DNA of 64,000 nt from Nocardia cyriacigeorgica GUH-2 (GTDB lineage: Bacteria; Actinomycetota; Actinomycetes; Mycobacteriales; Mycobacteriaceae): assembly GCF_000284035.1 (NCBI RefSeq), contig NC_016887.1, positions 3,720,001 to 3,784,000 on the forward strand, read 5' to 3'. Below, in pieces: positions 52,714-62,068 of this stretch (positions within the stretch are counted from its first letter, which is position 1; each line of letters starts with the position of its first letter). A model generated the notes under the pieces. The model worked only from the letters and a program-made list of their open reading frames with translations. It was not told the origin of the DNA and made no database searches. Made by a program: the position numbers and the translations under genes.

Positions 52714-53757
52714 TCAGCGCGTGAGGAATTCGTCGATCAGGCGCCAGGTGGTCTCGCGGGCGGAAGGCCCCGCCAGGATGCCCAAGTGGCCGCCGGGCAC
52801 CTCTTCGAACCGCACCTCCGCGCCGGTGAGCACATCGAGACCGGCCCGGGCCGCCGCAGCGGGCACCACCAGGTCGGTCCGGCTGCCCAGAATCAGCACC
52901 GGGCAGGTGAGTTTGGCGGTTTCGACCACCAGATCCGACCGCAGCCGGATGGTGCCGGTGACGAGCTCGTTGCGCAGGATGAACGACCGGTGGATCTGGC
53001 GGTAGAGCCGGCCCGGGTAGCCCGGCATCATCGCCATGAACCGGTCGATGGCCTCCATCCGGGCCAGCGCGTCCTCGTCCAGTATATTGCGCGCCACGAA
53101 CAGTGGCCGGGTCAGTTCACGCTGGAAGGCCTGCACCCGGAAGCCGGTGCGCACGATGTAGCTGGGGATACCGCCGAACACCCAGGTCGCGAGATCGACC
53201 TCGCGTCCGCCGGTGACGGCGCCGAGCATCCGCAGCGGCGCCACGGTGACGGTCTTGCGCTGGTCGAACGGCGGTGCGATGGCGGTGATGGAGGCGATCG
53301 GCAGATCGGCGTGCCCGGCACCGGCCAGCACCGCCAGGATGCCGCCCAGCGACCATCCGACGACGTCGACTCCAGCACCCCCGTGCTCCTCGCTGACCCG
53401 CCGGATCGCGGTCGGCACGATGTCGTGGGTCCACTCCTCCAGCCCGAGGTCGCGATCGGCGTAGGTCATCTCGCCGTAGTCGATGACATAGGGCTGCCTG
53501 CCGGTCTCAAGCAGGAACCGCACGAAGCTCTGGTCCTCGCGCAGGTCGAAGCAGGCCGGGGTGACCGCCAGCGGCGGCACCAGCAGCACCGGACGCTGCG
53601 CCGACGGTTCGTCGCGATCGAACCGGCGCAGGCAGCGGTGCGGTTCGTCGTAGACAACCGTGGACGGCGCCGGCGCGTACGGCTCGATGCCGTCACCGAA
53701 CGACAGCGACCAGATATTGCGCGCGGCGCGCGGTAGATCCCCCACTAGCGACACCAT
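52714..53757 (-). CDS. alpha/beta hydrolase (PhaC-like)
   Basis: A 347-residue alpha/beta-hydrolase with polyhydroxyalkanoate-synthase-like layout. The oxyanion region is LLVPPLAVTPACFDLR, the nucleophile elbow DVVGWSLGGILA (Ser), the acid region ILGSRTDLVVP (Asp) and the His in VPGGHLGIL. A serine instead of cysteine in the elbow points to a lipase/depolymerase-type activity over a true PHA synthase. The start is ATG 53757 with GAGGGG 5 nt upstream, and it is driven by the promoter/palindrome at 53795-53830. Confidence 0.82.
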   Translation of the reverse strand: MVSLVGDLPRAARNIWSLSFGDGIEPYAPAPSTVVYDEPHRCLRRFDRDEPSAQRPVLLVPPLAVTPACFDLREDQSFVRFLLETGRQPYVIDYGEMTYADRDLGLEEWTHDIVPTAIRRVSEEHGGAGVDVVGWSLGGILAVLAGAGHADLPIASITAIAPPFDQRKTVTVAPLRMLGAVTGGREVDLATWVFGGIPSYIVRTGFRVQAFQRELTRPLFVARNILDEDALARMEAIDRFMAMMPGYPGRLYRQIHRSFILRNELVTGTIRLRSDLVVETAKLTCPVLILGSRTDLVVPAAAARAGLDVLTGAEVRFEEVPGGHLGILAGPSARETTWRLIDEFLTR

Positions 53758-53794
53758 GTGAGCCCCTCAACGCCTTTCAACCTCGGCAACGCGA

Positions 53795-53816
53795 TAACTT
53801 ACTATACGGTAAGTTA
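53795..53816. promoter_or_regulatory. inverted repeat TAACTTAC-N6-GTAAGTTA (TetR-type operator)
   Basis: A perfect 8-bp dyad whose centre is the -10 hexamer TATAGT (minus strand, 53801-53806), an ideal repressor site. No TetR gene is adjacent. Confidence 0.6.
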
Positions 53817-53830
53817 ACCGGGCCTCTCAA
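53801..53830 (-). promoter_or_regulatory. promoter of the alpha/beta hydrolase gene
   Basis: The -35 TTGAGA at 53825-53830, an 18-bp spacer and -10 TATAGT at 53801-53806; the ATG is about 44 nt downstream. This is the best sigma-70-like promoter seen in the window. Confidence 0.65.
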
Positions 53831-54015
53831 ATTGTGGCACCGATCACTCGCTCGCGGAGCCGGTCGAACGCCCAGTAGGTGAACGACCGATCAGGCCGGA
53901 GACTCCGGCTTCCGGGCCCGCTGCGCCGTCGGTTGCATCGATGTACCCGGCTTCTGCGGATAACGACGCCGCACCGGTGATTCCCAGTTGACCAGTGCCG
54001 AGCCGCCGAGCTGAC

Positions 54016-54021
54016 TACCGT
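54016..54021 (+). promoter_or_regulatory. -10 element TACCGT ahead of the ABC ATPase gene
   Basis: TACCGT ends 6 nt before ATG 54028. No Shine-Dalgarno is seen. Confidence 0.5.
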
Positions 54022-54027
54022 TGAACC

Positions 54028-54939
54028 ATGTCTGCGGCAATCGATATCTCCCAGCTGGTCAAGACTTTCGGCCGCACCCGTGCGCTGGACGGGCTCGACC
54101 TGCAAGTGGCCACCGGCGAGGTGCACGGCTTCCTCGGCCCCAACGGCGCCGGCAATCCACCACCATCCGGGTGCTGCTGGGGCTGTTGCGCGCCGACAGC
54201 GGCACCGCGACGCTGCTCGGCGGCGACCCGTGGGAGCACGGCGCCGAACTGCACCGGCGACTGGCGTATGTGCCCGGCGATGTGAACCTGTGGCCCGGCC
54301 TCACCGGCGGCGAGGTGATCGACCTGATGGGAAAGCTGCGCGGCGGCCTGGACGACAAGCGCCGCGCCGAACTCCTCGAACGCTTCGACCTGGACCCGAC
54401 CAAGAAGGGCCGCACCTACTCCAAGGGGCAACCGCCAGAAAGTGGCGCTGGTAGCCGCGCTGGCCTCCGATGTGGAACTGCTGATGCTGGACGAACCGAC
54501 CTCGGGCCTCGATCCGCTGATGGAAGCGGTCTTCCAGGAATGCATCGACGAGGTCAAGAAACAGGGCCGCACGGTACTGCTGTCCAGCCATATCCTCGCG
54601 CAGGTGGAGGCGCTGTGCGATCGGGTGACGATCATCCGGCACGGTAAGGCCATCGAATCGGGCAGCCTCGCCGACCTGCGCCACCTCACCCGCACCTCCA
54701 TCTCCTGCGAGACCAGCCGCCCGCCGACCGGCCTGGACGAGCTGGCGGGGGTGCACGATCTGGTGGTCGAGGGCAATCGGGCCCGGTTCCAGGTCGATAC
54801 CGTCGACCTGGACGCAGCCATCGGCCATCTCACCGGCTTCGGCATCCGCACCCTGACCAGTCAGCCGCCCACCCTCGAAGAGCTGTTCCTGCGCCACTAC
54901 GGCGATGAGCTCGCGGCCTCGGGGGTGCAGGAATCGTGA
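54028..54939 (+). pseudogene. ABC transporter ATP-binding protein with two compensating frameshifts
   Basis: The intact product would be a 303-residue exporter ATPase (DrrA-like). The frame from ATG 54028 reads normally to GFLGPNGAG, then lacks one A at 54154-54155 (GGCAATCC for GGCAAATCC), which removes the Walker A lysine. The next frame continues correctly (STTIRVLLGLLRADSG...SKG) until one extra G in GGGG at 54425-54428 restores the first frame at RQKVALVAALASD...LLMLDEPTSGLDP. Total length is unchanged. Either the gene is dead or both are homopolymer base-call errors. It overlaps the permease start (GTGA). Confidence 0.75.
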
Positions 54940-56525
54940 CCACCACGACGCTGACCGGCACCGGCATCCTCACCCGTTTCTTCCTGCGCCGGGAGCGGAT
55001 CGCGCTGATCTTCTGGATCCTCGGCGGCACCTTCATCTACTACTCGCAGGCCGTGGGCGTCGACGTCGCCTATCCGACGCAGGCCGATCTGGACCGGGTC
55101 GCGGCCAGCATGCAGGGCAATGCCGCGATGGTGGCGATGGCGGGGCCGCCCCGGGTGCTCGACACCATCGACGGTCAGGTCGCCTTCCAGGCCAGCGCGT
55201 TCGGCATGATCGTGGCCGGGCTGATGAGCATGTTCCTGGTCGGCAGGCATACCAGGGCCAACGAGGAGACCGGCCGCGACGAACTCATCCGCTCGGGCGT
55301 GGTCGGCAGGCATGCGGCCTTCACCGGCGCGACCATCGTCGCGGTGGCGGCCAATCTGGTCTACGGCCTCGCGGTGGCGTTGAGCCTGATCTCCTACGGG
55401 TTGCCTGCGGCCGGGTCGATCGCGCTCGGCGTCGGCGCCACCTGCGCGGGCCTGGTGTTCATGGCGGTCGCGCTGCTGGCCGCCCAGCTCACCGAGAGCA
55501 CCCGCGCCGTCTACGGCATCACCGGTGCGGCGATCGCGGTGTCGTATGTGCTGCGCGCGGTCGGCGATGTGGGCAACGGTGTGCTGTCGTGGTTCTCGCC
55601 GCTGGGCTGGGGCCAGGCCATGCGGCCCTACGACGGCGAGGTCTGGTGGCCGGCGCTGCTGTCGCTGGCGGTAGCCGTCGCGGTGACGCTGGTGGCGCGG
55701 CGCGTGCTCGACCACCGCGATTTCGGCGCGGGCGTACTGCCGCCGCGGCCCGGCCCGGCGCGGGCGGGTGAATCGTTGCAGAGCGCGTTCGGGCTGGCCT
55801 GGCGGCTGCAACGGGGTTCGCTGATCGGCTGGTCGGTCGGAATGCTGCTGGCCGGACTGGCGTTCGGCTCGATCGGCAACGATGTGAGCGATCTACTCGG
55901 CGATGTCGATATCGCCGAGATGCTCGGCGCGGACGTGGGCAGTCTGGTTGACGCCTTCTACGCCATGTCCGCCGGACTGCTGGCGCTGATCGGTTCGGCC
56001 TACACCATCTCGTCGGGATTGCGCCCTCGCGCGGAGGAGGCGGCCGGGCGAGTCGAGCCGCTGCTGTCCACCGATCTGCCGCGACTGCGGTGGCTGGCCG
56101 GGCATCTGGTGATCATGCTGGCCGGCTCCGCGGTGGTGCTGGCGCTCGGCGGATTCGGCATGGGGCTGATGTACGGGGTGATGACCGGCGACATGTCGCA
56201 GCTGCTTCCGCTGCTGGGCGCCTCGCTGACCTATTTGCCCGCGGTGTGGGTGCTGGGCGGAATCACTATGGTGCTGTTCGGCTTTCTGCCGCTGGCCACC
56301 GTGGGGGCGTGGGTCGCGCTGGCGTTCTGCTTCGTGGTGCTGATGTTCGGGGCGACGCTGAAGTTCCCGGACTGGCTGATGAGTATCTCCCCGTTCGACA
56401 ACATCCCCCTGGTCCCCGCGGTAGATTTCGCGCCGGCGCCGGTGCTGATCACCGCGGGGGTGGCGATCGTGTTGTGCGCGGTGGGCGCGTTCGGATTCCG
56501 GCACCGGGATATCGAAACGAACTGA
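54936..56525 (+). CDS. ABC-2-type exporter permease
   Basis: A 529-residue membrane protein with about 12 hydrophobic helices in two halves of six. The halves are separated by a cytoplasmic linker near residues 255-280 (RRVLDHRDFGAGVLPPRPGPARAGE), as in actinobacterial exporters annotated for polyketide or antibiotic efflux. The start is GTG 54936, overlapping the ATPase stop, so the pair forms one transporter. Function depends on whether the ATPase is really frameshifted. Confidence 0.85.
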   Translation: MTTTTLTGTGILTRFFLRRERIALIFWILGGTFIYYSQAVGVDVAYPTQADLDRVAASMQGNAAMVAMAGPPRVLDTIDGQVAFQASAFGMIVAGLMSMFLVGRHTRANEETGRDELIRSGVVGRHAAFTGATIVAVAANLVYGLAVALSLISYGLPAAGSIALGVGATCAGLVFMAVALLAAQLTESTRAVYGITGAAIAVSYVLRAVGDVGNGVLSWFSPLGWGQAMRPYDGEVWWPALLSLAVAVAVTLVARRVLDHRDFGAGVLPPRPGPARAGESLQSAFGLAWRLQRGSLIGWSVGMLLAGLAFGSIGNDVSDLLGDVDIAEMLGADVGSLVDAFYAMSAGLLALIGSAYTISSGLRPRAEEAAGRVEPLLSTDLPRLRWLAGHLVIMLAGSAVVLALGGFGMGLMYGVMTGDMSQLLPLLGASLTYLPAVWVLGGITMVLFGFLPLATVGAWVALAFCFVVLMFGATLKFPDWLMSISPFDNIPLVPAVDFAPAPVLITAGVAIVLCAVGAFGFRHRDIETN

Positions 56526-56536
56526 TCGACAGGCGT

Positions 56537-56568
56537 GGGCCGCTTCCCGGACCAGCGGGAAGCGGCCC
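56537..56568. terminator. hairpin between convergent permease and P450 genes
   Basis: A 12-bp perfect stem (GGGCCGCTTCCC at 56537-56548 with 56557-56568) and an 8-nt loop. No T-run is present, and it probably serves both strands. Confidence 0.6.
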
Positions 56569-56574
56569 GGTTCG

Positions 56575-57831
56575 CTATCGCACGGTCAGCGGCGGCGACG
56601 GCGGGAACACCACCGGCATGGCGGCCAGCGCCCGGTGGAACGGGCCGGGACGCCAGCTCAGCTGATCGGCCGGCACCGCCAGTTTCATCTCCGGCAGCAC
56701 GTCCAGCAGCTGGTCGATCGCGTCCTGAACCACCAGGTAGGCCACCGATTTGGCCGGACAGGCATGCGGGCCCGCACTCCACGACAGATGCGAGCGATTG
56801 TCGACGTAGCGCCCGACACTGACCTCCGGATCGTTGTTGCACCCGGTCATGCTGATCACCACCGGCTGATGCGCGGGCAGCCACACCCCATCGATGAGGA
56901 TCGGCTGACGCGGATAGCTCACGCAGAAATTCGCCATCGGCGGGTCGGTGAACAGCACCTCGTCGAGCGCGTCACGGGTGGACAGGCTGCCGCCGAGCAC
57001 GCTGCCGGCGAAACGATCGTCGGTCAGCATCAACAGCACGGTATTGACGATCAGGTTCTGCTGCGGCTCGATCCCCGCCCCATAGAGGGTGACCAGCTGG
57101 TGGATCATCTCCTCTTCGGTGAGCGCCGCCGGATGATTCAACAACCTGGTCGCGATGTCGTCACCGGGGTGCGCGCGTTTGGCGGTGACCAGCTCCAATA
57201 CCGCCTCGGTGATCATCGCATTGCCGCGCTCGGCGTCGATGCCGTCGAAGATCGCCTGCATCCCGGTCGCCACCCGCTGCCCGAGTTCGGCGGGGAAACC
57301 GAGGATCTCGTTGAGCACGGCGAAGGTGAGGGGGAACGCGTACTGGCTGATCAGCTCCGCGCGGCCGGATTCGCAGAAGGTGTTGATCAGCGGGATGGCG
57401 ATCTTCTCCACCGTGCTGTGCAGGGTGTGCAGATCCACGCCGTTGATGGCCTCGGTGTAGGCCTGCCGGTACCGGGTGTGCTCGGCGCCGGTGCTGCGCA
57501 ACGCCTGCGGGCGCCATTCCAGCAGCGGTAGCACCGGGCAGTCGGCCGGGATGTCCTTCTGCCATACCCGCGGGTCGGCCGGGAAATGGTCCGGATCGTT
57601 GAGGATGCGCACCGCGGTGCGATAACCGATCACCAGCGTGGCGGGCACACCCGGCGCCAGTTCCACCGGGACGAGGGCGCCGTAGCGCTGACGCATCTCC
57701 CGGTAGGCGCGGTGCGGATCGGCGGCGAATTCGGCCGCGTAGAGCGAGATACGAGGCCCGTCGGTATCCATCGGCATGGCGTGCGCGACGGGACAGGATC
57801 GGCCGGTTTCGGCGAGTTGGTGCATGGTCAC
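56575..57831 (-). CDS. atypical cytochrome P450 (CYP157-like), copy 3
   Basis: A 418-residue P450. The haem loop is WSAGPHACPAKSVA (Cys ligand present; first Gly replaced by Ser). The K-helix reads DEVLFTDPP where ExxR is expected, so the usual Arg is Phe. The I-helix is GAGIEPQQN without the oxygen-activating Thr. These deviations are shared by the copies at 58276 and 60800 and recall CYP157 enzymes of Streptomyces conservons. Whether such proteins are catalytic is uncertain. The start is ATG 57831. It is separated from the rest of the P450 run by a 444-bp gap, so it may have its own promoter. Confidence 0.85.
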   Translation of the reverse strand: MTMHQLAETGRSCPVAHAMPMDTDGPRISLYAAEFAADPHRAYREMRQRYGALVPVELAPGVPATLVIGYRTAVRILNDPDHFPADPRVWQKDIPADCPVLPLLEWRPQALRSTGAEHTRYRQAYTEAINGVDLHTLHSTVEKIAIPLINTFCESGRAELISQYAFPLTFAVLNEILGFPAELGQRVATGMQAIFDGIDAERGNAMITEAVLELVTAKRAHPGDDIATRLLNHPAALTEEEMIHQLVTLYGAGIEPQQNLIVNTVLLMLTDDRFAGSVLGGSLSTRDALDEVLFTDPPMANFCVSYPRQPILIDGVWLPAHQPVVISMTGCNNDPEVSVGRYVDNRSHLSWSAGPHACPAKSVAYLVVQDAIDQLLDVLPEMKLAVPADQLSWRPGPFHRALAAMPVVFPPSPPLTVR

Positions 57832-58275
57832 GATACGAACTCCAGGTCTGACCTCGGCGAAAGCCGACCGGACGGCGCCGGGTCACCGTCGGGTCGTCCG
57901 CCGTAGGGCCCGGCCGGGGCGCGGCGCTGCGCCCGCGTGCCCTGCCCACGAGAAAACGATCCGCGAACGCGGCGGTTCCGAACCGGCCGTGCACAGCCGC
58001 GTCGAAGTCCCGCCGCACCGCTGCCGCTCCCGAAACGTGTTCGGGAGCGGAACTCTCACATAGCCCTCCGCCCCCTTCGTGCGGGCAACTCCCGGTGCCC
58101 GGTGTACAGCTCGAGGCCCGACTGTACCGCCGCACCGGCCCCACTGGCGAGCGAACAGAAATACTCGTATTTCGTTGTGAGACTTCATCAATCGCCGCTG
58201 CACGGACGGGTGAGAATCTCCACCGGCCCGGTTACGCCAGGGCAGACGCCCGGCAAACGAGTCGCCGTTACCCGG
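57832..58275. other. 444-bp spacer between P450 copies
   Basis: No credible gene is seen. A strong hairpin (CCGCTCCCGAA 58024-58034 with 58040-58050, 5-nt loop) lies near the middle and could end or attenuate the long conservon transcript before the last P450. Confidence 0.55.
58024..58050 (-). terminator. hairpin inside the P450 spacer
   Basis: An 11-bp perfect stem with a 5-nt loop, without a T-run on the minus strand. It is a candidate partial terminator or RNA-processing site. Confidence 0.45.
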
Positions 58276-59547
58276 TCAATGCGACTGCAACGGCGGCGAT
58301 TTCGGGAAGACGGCGGGCAACGCCGACAGCGCTCGATGGAACGGTCCGGGCCGCCACGTCAGCTGTTCGGCCGGAATGGCCAACCGCAACTCCGGTAGCG
58401 CGTCCAGCAGTTCATCGATCGCGTCGCAGGCCACCAGATAGGCCACCGACCGCGCCGGGCAGGCGTGCGGCCCGGCGCTGAAGGCCAGATGCGAACGGTT
58501 GTCGGCGTACTGGCCGTTGTTGATCGCCGGATCGTTATTGCAGCCGGTCATGCTGATCACCACCGGCTGATGCGCGGGCAGCCAGACCCCGTCGACCATG
58601 GTGGGCTGGCGCGGATAGGTGCTACAGAAATTCGCCATCGGCGGGTCGGTGAACAACACCTCATCGAGCGCGTCGCGGGTGGACAGGCTACCGTCGAGCA
58701 CGCTGCCGGCGAACCGGTCGTCGGTGAGCATCAGCCGCAACGTGTTGACGATCAGATTCTGCAACGGCTCGATGCCCGCCCCGTACAGCACCACCAGCTG
58801 CTGCACCATTTCCGCGTCCGAGAGCCGGGTCTCGTGGTGCAACAACCGGGTGGTCAGATCGTCACCAGGGTCGCGCCGCTTGCGTTCGGTCAGCTCGGCG
58901 AGGGCTTGCTCCAGCATCGCGTTGCCCTGTTCGGCATCGATACCTTCGAAGATCGCCGCCATCCCGGTGGCGACCCGCTGACCGATATCAGCCGGGCATC
59001 CGAGCAGCTCGTTGAGCACCGCGAACGTCAACGGGAAGGCGTACTGGCCGATCAGATCCACGCTGCCGTCGGCACAGAACGAATTGATCAGCTGCACCGC
59101 GATCCGTGCCACGGTGGCGTGCAGACCGTGCAGATCGACCTGGTTCAGCGCCCAGGTATTGGCCGAGCGATACCGCAGATGCTCGGCACCGGTCGTGCGC
59201 AACGCCGTGGTGCGGAACTCCAGCATCGGCAGCACCGGGCAATCCAGCGGAATGTTCTTCTGCCACATACGCGGATCGGCCGGGAAATGCTCGGGATCGT
59301 TGAGGATCCGCACGGCCGTGTGATAGCCGATCACCAGCGTGGCGTGGATACCCGGCGACAGCTCGACCGGAACCAGCGGTCCGAACCGTTCGCGCATCTC
59401 GCGGTAGGCGCGGTGCGGATCGGCCGCGAATTCGGCTGAGTACAGCGAAACCCGCGGCCCATCGGCGTCATGGGGGGATACGTGCGGAACCGGGCACGAA
59501 CCGGTGGACGCGTTCGAATGGTGCGTTGCCCAGTTGAGACTCATCAA
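58276..59547 (-). CDS. atypical cytochrome P450 (CYP157-like), copy 2
   Basis: A 423-residue P450, very similar to copy 3. The haem loop is FSAGPHACPARSVA, the K-helix DEVLFTDPPMANF lacks the Arg of ExxR, and the I-helix GAGIEPLQN lacks the Thr. The C-terminus WRPGPFHRALSALPAVFPKSPPL is shared by the three copies. The start is ATG 59547, 8 bp after the canonical P450 stop (59556), so it is part of the conservon operon. Confidence 0.88.
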   Translation of the reverse strand: MMSLNWATHHSNASTGSCPVPHVSPHDADGPRVSLYSAEFAADPHRAYREMRERFGPLVPVELSPGIHATLVIGYHTAVRILNDPEHFPADPRMWQKNIPLDCPVLPMLEFRTTALRTTGAEHLRYRSANTWALNQVDLHGLHATVARIAVQLINSFCADGSVDLIGQYAFPLTFAVLNELLGCPADIGQRVATGMAAIFEGIDAEQGNAMLEQALAELTERKRRDPGDDLTTRLLHHETRLSDAEMVQQLVVLYGAGIEPLQNLIVNTLRLMLTDDRFAGSVLDGSLSTRDALDEVLFTDPPMANFCSTYPRQPTMVDGVWLPAHQPVVISMTGCNNDPAINNGQYADNRSHLAFSAGPHACPARSVAYLVACDAIDELLDALPELRLAIPAEQLTWRPGPFHRALSALPAVFPKSPPLQSH

Positions 59548-59555
59548 GAAACTTG

Positions 59556-60788
59556 TTACCGCTCCGCGCTCAGATAAACCGGTAGTTGCTGGTGGCCGTT
59601 GGACACGAAGCTGACCACCGGCTGCAACTGCGCGGGTTCGACCGCGAGCCGCAGGCCGGGGAACCGGGCGAACAAGGCGGGCAGGGCGAGTTCACCCTCC
59701 ATCCGCGCCAGCGGTGACCCCAGGCAGTGGTGGGCGCCGTGGCCGAAGGCCACATGGTCCTTGTTCTCGCGGCCGAGGTCGAAGATATCGGCGGTCTCGC
59801 CGTGCACCTTCGGATCACGGCTGGCCGCCGCGTACGACGCGAGGATCGCCTCGCCCTTGGCGATGTGCACCCCGCCGTCGAGTTCGATGTCGTCGACGGC
59901 ATAACGCAGCGGCAGATGCGCGACCGGCGCCTCGAACCGCAGGGTTTCCTCGACCACCTCCGACCACGGCACCCGGCCCGACTCCACGGCCGCGCGCTGC
60001 TCGGGGTGGGTCAGCAACGCCACGATGGCCTGGTCGAGCAGATTGACCGTGGTCTCGTGGCCGGCGTTGATGACGAGCATCAGCGTGTCGACCAGTTCCT
60101 TCTCGGTCAGCTGCGAGCCGTCTTCCTCATCGCGCGCGGCGATGAGTGCGCTGGTGAGATCGTCGCCGGGGTTCACCCGGCGATAGGTGACCAACTCGGT
60201 GACCAGCCCGTACATTTCGACGTAATTGGCCCCGGCCGCTTCCTGATCGATGGTCGTGTCGAAGTACCGGTCCACGCACGTGCGCAGGCCCGCGTTCAAC
60301 GCCTCGGGCACACCGAGCATTTCGGTGATGACCCGGATCGGCACCGGATAGGCGTAGTGCGCTCGCAGATCGACCACCTCACCGGCGGGCATGGCCGCCA
60401 GCGCGTCGAGCAGTTCGGTGGTGATCTGCTCGATCCGGGGACGCAGCGCGGCGGTCCGCCGCGCAGTGAACGCCCGCGCCACCAACCGGCGCAGCCGCCG
60501 GTGCTCGCCGCCGTAGGCGGTGAACATGTTGTCCACCGCGATCCACGGGAACAGCGGCCACTCCTGGGTGATCTCCCCGTTGATGAACGCCGTCCAATGC
60601 TGACGAGGATCCTTGGACACCCGGGGGTCGGCCAGCAGGCTCTTGAGCGCGGCGGCGTCGGTCACCGACCACGCGGGCACCCCATTCGGCAGCTCGACCA
60701 GCGCCGCCGGCCCACGCTCCCGAAGCCGTGTGGCTTCGGCGTGGGTATCGGCTCCCGCCATATCCAGGACGATCGTTTCGCGCTCCAT
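59556..60788 (-). CDS. canonical cytochrome P450 (CYP154-like)
   Basis: A 410-residue P450 with all expected motifs: I-helix AGHETT, K-helix EETLR (ExxR intact) and haem loop FGHGAHHCLGSPLAR. It is expected to be an active monooxygenase needing ferredoxin partners, none of which are in the window. The start is ATG 60788 with AAGGAT upstream, 11 bp after the preceding P450 stop. Pairing of a CYP154 with a CYP157 in a conservon is known from Streptomyces. Confidence 0.9.
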   Translation of the reverse strand: MERETIVLDMAGADTHAEATRLRERGPAALVELPNGVPAWSVTDAAALKSLLADPRVSKDPRQHWTAFINGEITQEWPLFPWIAVDNMFTAYGGEHRRLRRLVARAFTARRTAALRPRIEQITTELLDALAAMPAGEVVDLRAHYAYPVPIRVITEMLGVPEALNAGLRTCVDRYFDTTIDQEAAGANYVEMYGLVTELVTYRRVNPGDDLTSALIAARDEEDGSQLTEKELVDTLMLVINAGHETTVNLLDQAIVALLTHPEQRAAVESGRVPWSEVVEETLRFEAPVAHLPLRYAVDDIELDGGVHIAKGEAILASYAAASRDPKVHGETADIFDLGRENKDHVAFGHGAHHCLGSPLARMEGELALPALFARFPGLRLAVEPAQLQPVVSFVSNGHQQLPVYLSAER

Positions 60789-60799
60789 CACAGAGATCC

Positions 60800-62068
60800 T
60801 TACCCTATGTTCAACGGTGGAGATTCGGGGAAGACGACCGGCAGCGCCGTCAGCGCCCGGTGGAAAGGCCCTGGGCGCCAGGACAATTCCTCCATCGGCT
60901 CGGCCAGCTCCATCTCCGGCAGCGCGTCCAGCAGCTGGTCGATGGCCTCCTGCACCACCACGAGCGCCACCGACTGCGCGGGGCAGGCGTGCGGCCCGAT
61001 GCTCCACGCCAGATGCGAGCGATTGCCTGCCAGCTCGCCTCCGCGAATCGCCGGGTCGGTATTGCAACCGGCCAGGCTGATCAGCACCGGCTGATGGGCG
61101 GGCAACCACGCGTTATCGATCAGAATCGGCTGCCGCGGATAGGTGGTGCAGAAATTCGCCATCGGCGGGTCGTTGAACAACACCTCGTCGAGCGCGTCCC
61201 GGGTCGACAGGCTGCCGCCGAGCATGTCGCCGCCGAACCGGTCGTCGGTGAGCATCAGCAACAGGGTGTTGAGGATCAGGTTCTGCTGCGGCTCCAGACC
61301 GGCACCGTAGAAGCTGATCAGATTGGACAGCAGCTCTTCGTCATCGAGATTCGCCGGATGCGCCACCAGCACCGAGGTCACATCGTCACCCGGCTGGGAC
61401 CGCTTGAGCTGGATGAGCTCCATCAGCGCCTCGCTGAGGTAGTTCATCCCCCACTCGGCGTTGACGGTGTCGAACAGCGCCGCCATCCCGGTGGCCACCC
61501 GCTGTCCGAGTTCCGGCGAGCAGCCGACCAGCCGGTTCAGCACCTCGAACACCAACGGAAAGGCGTACTCGGTGACCAGATCGGCCGAGCCCTTTTCGCA
61601 GAAGGTGTTGATCAGCGGGATCGCGATCTTCTCGACCGTGCTGTTCAGCGCGTTCAGATCGATTTTGTCGATCCCCGCGACGTAGGCCTCCCGGTAGCGG
61701 GCATGCGCGGTGCCGCTGTTGCGCAACGCATTGGGATACCACTCCATCATCGGCTTGACTGGCGAGTCCGGCGGGATGCTGGTCTGCCAGGTGCGCGGAT
61801 CGGCCGGGAAGTGGTCGGGATCGTTGAGGATCCGCACGGCTTCCTGGTAGCCGATCACCAGGGTGGCGGGTACATCCGGCGCGAGATCGATCGGCACCAG
61901 GGAGCCGAAGCGCCGACGCATCTCCCGGTAGGCGCGGTGTGGGTCGTCGGAGAACTCCTCGGTGTACAGCGAGACCCGGGGGCCATCGGAATCGATCGGG
62001 GATCCGTGTGCGACAGGGCAACCGCCTAGCGGCGGACGCGATGCGGTGACGGGCTGTTGGGTTGTCAA
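60800..62068 (-). CDS. atypical cytochrome P450 (CYP157-like), copy 1
   Basis: A 422-residue P450 with haem loop WSIGPHACPAQSVA, K-helix DEVLFNDPPMANF (no ExxR Arg) and I-helix GAGLEPQQN. The start is TTG 62068-62066, which overlaps the GTPase stop (TTGA) and has GGAG 8 nt upstream, so it is coupled to cvnD. It is the cvnE-type member of the conservon. GTG 62047 is an alternative start. Confidence 0.85.
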   Translation of the reverse strand: MTTQQPVTASRPPLGGCPVAHGSPIDSDGPRVSLYTEEFSDDPHRAYREMRRRFGSLVPIDLAPDVPATLVIGYQEAVRILNDPDHFPADPRTWQTSIPPDSPVKPMMEWYPNALRNSGTAHARYREAYVAGIDKIDLNALNSTVEKIAIPLINTFCEKGSADLVTEYAFPLVFEVLNRLVGCSPELGQRVATGMAALFDTVNAEWGMNYLSEALMELIQLKRSQPGDDVTSVLVAHPANLDDEELLSNLISFYGAGLEPQQNLILNTLLLMLTDDRFGGDMLGGSLSTRDALDEVLFNDPPMANFCTTYPRQPILIDNAWLPAHQPVLISLAGCNTDPAIRGGELAGNRSHLAWSIGPHACPAQSVALVVVQEAIDQLLDALPEMELAEPMEELSWRPGPFHRALTALPVVFPESPPLNIG

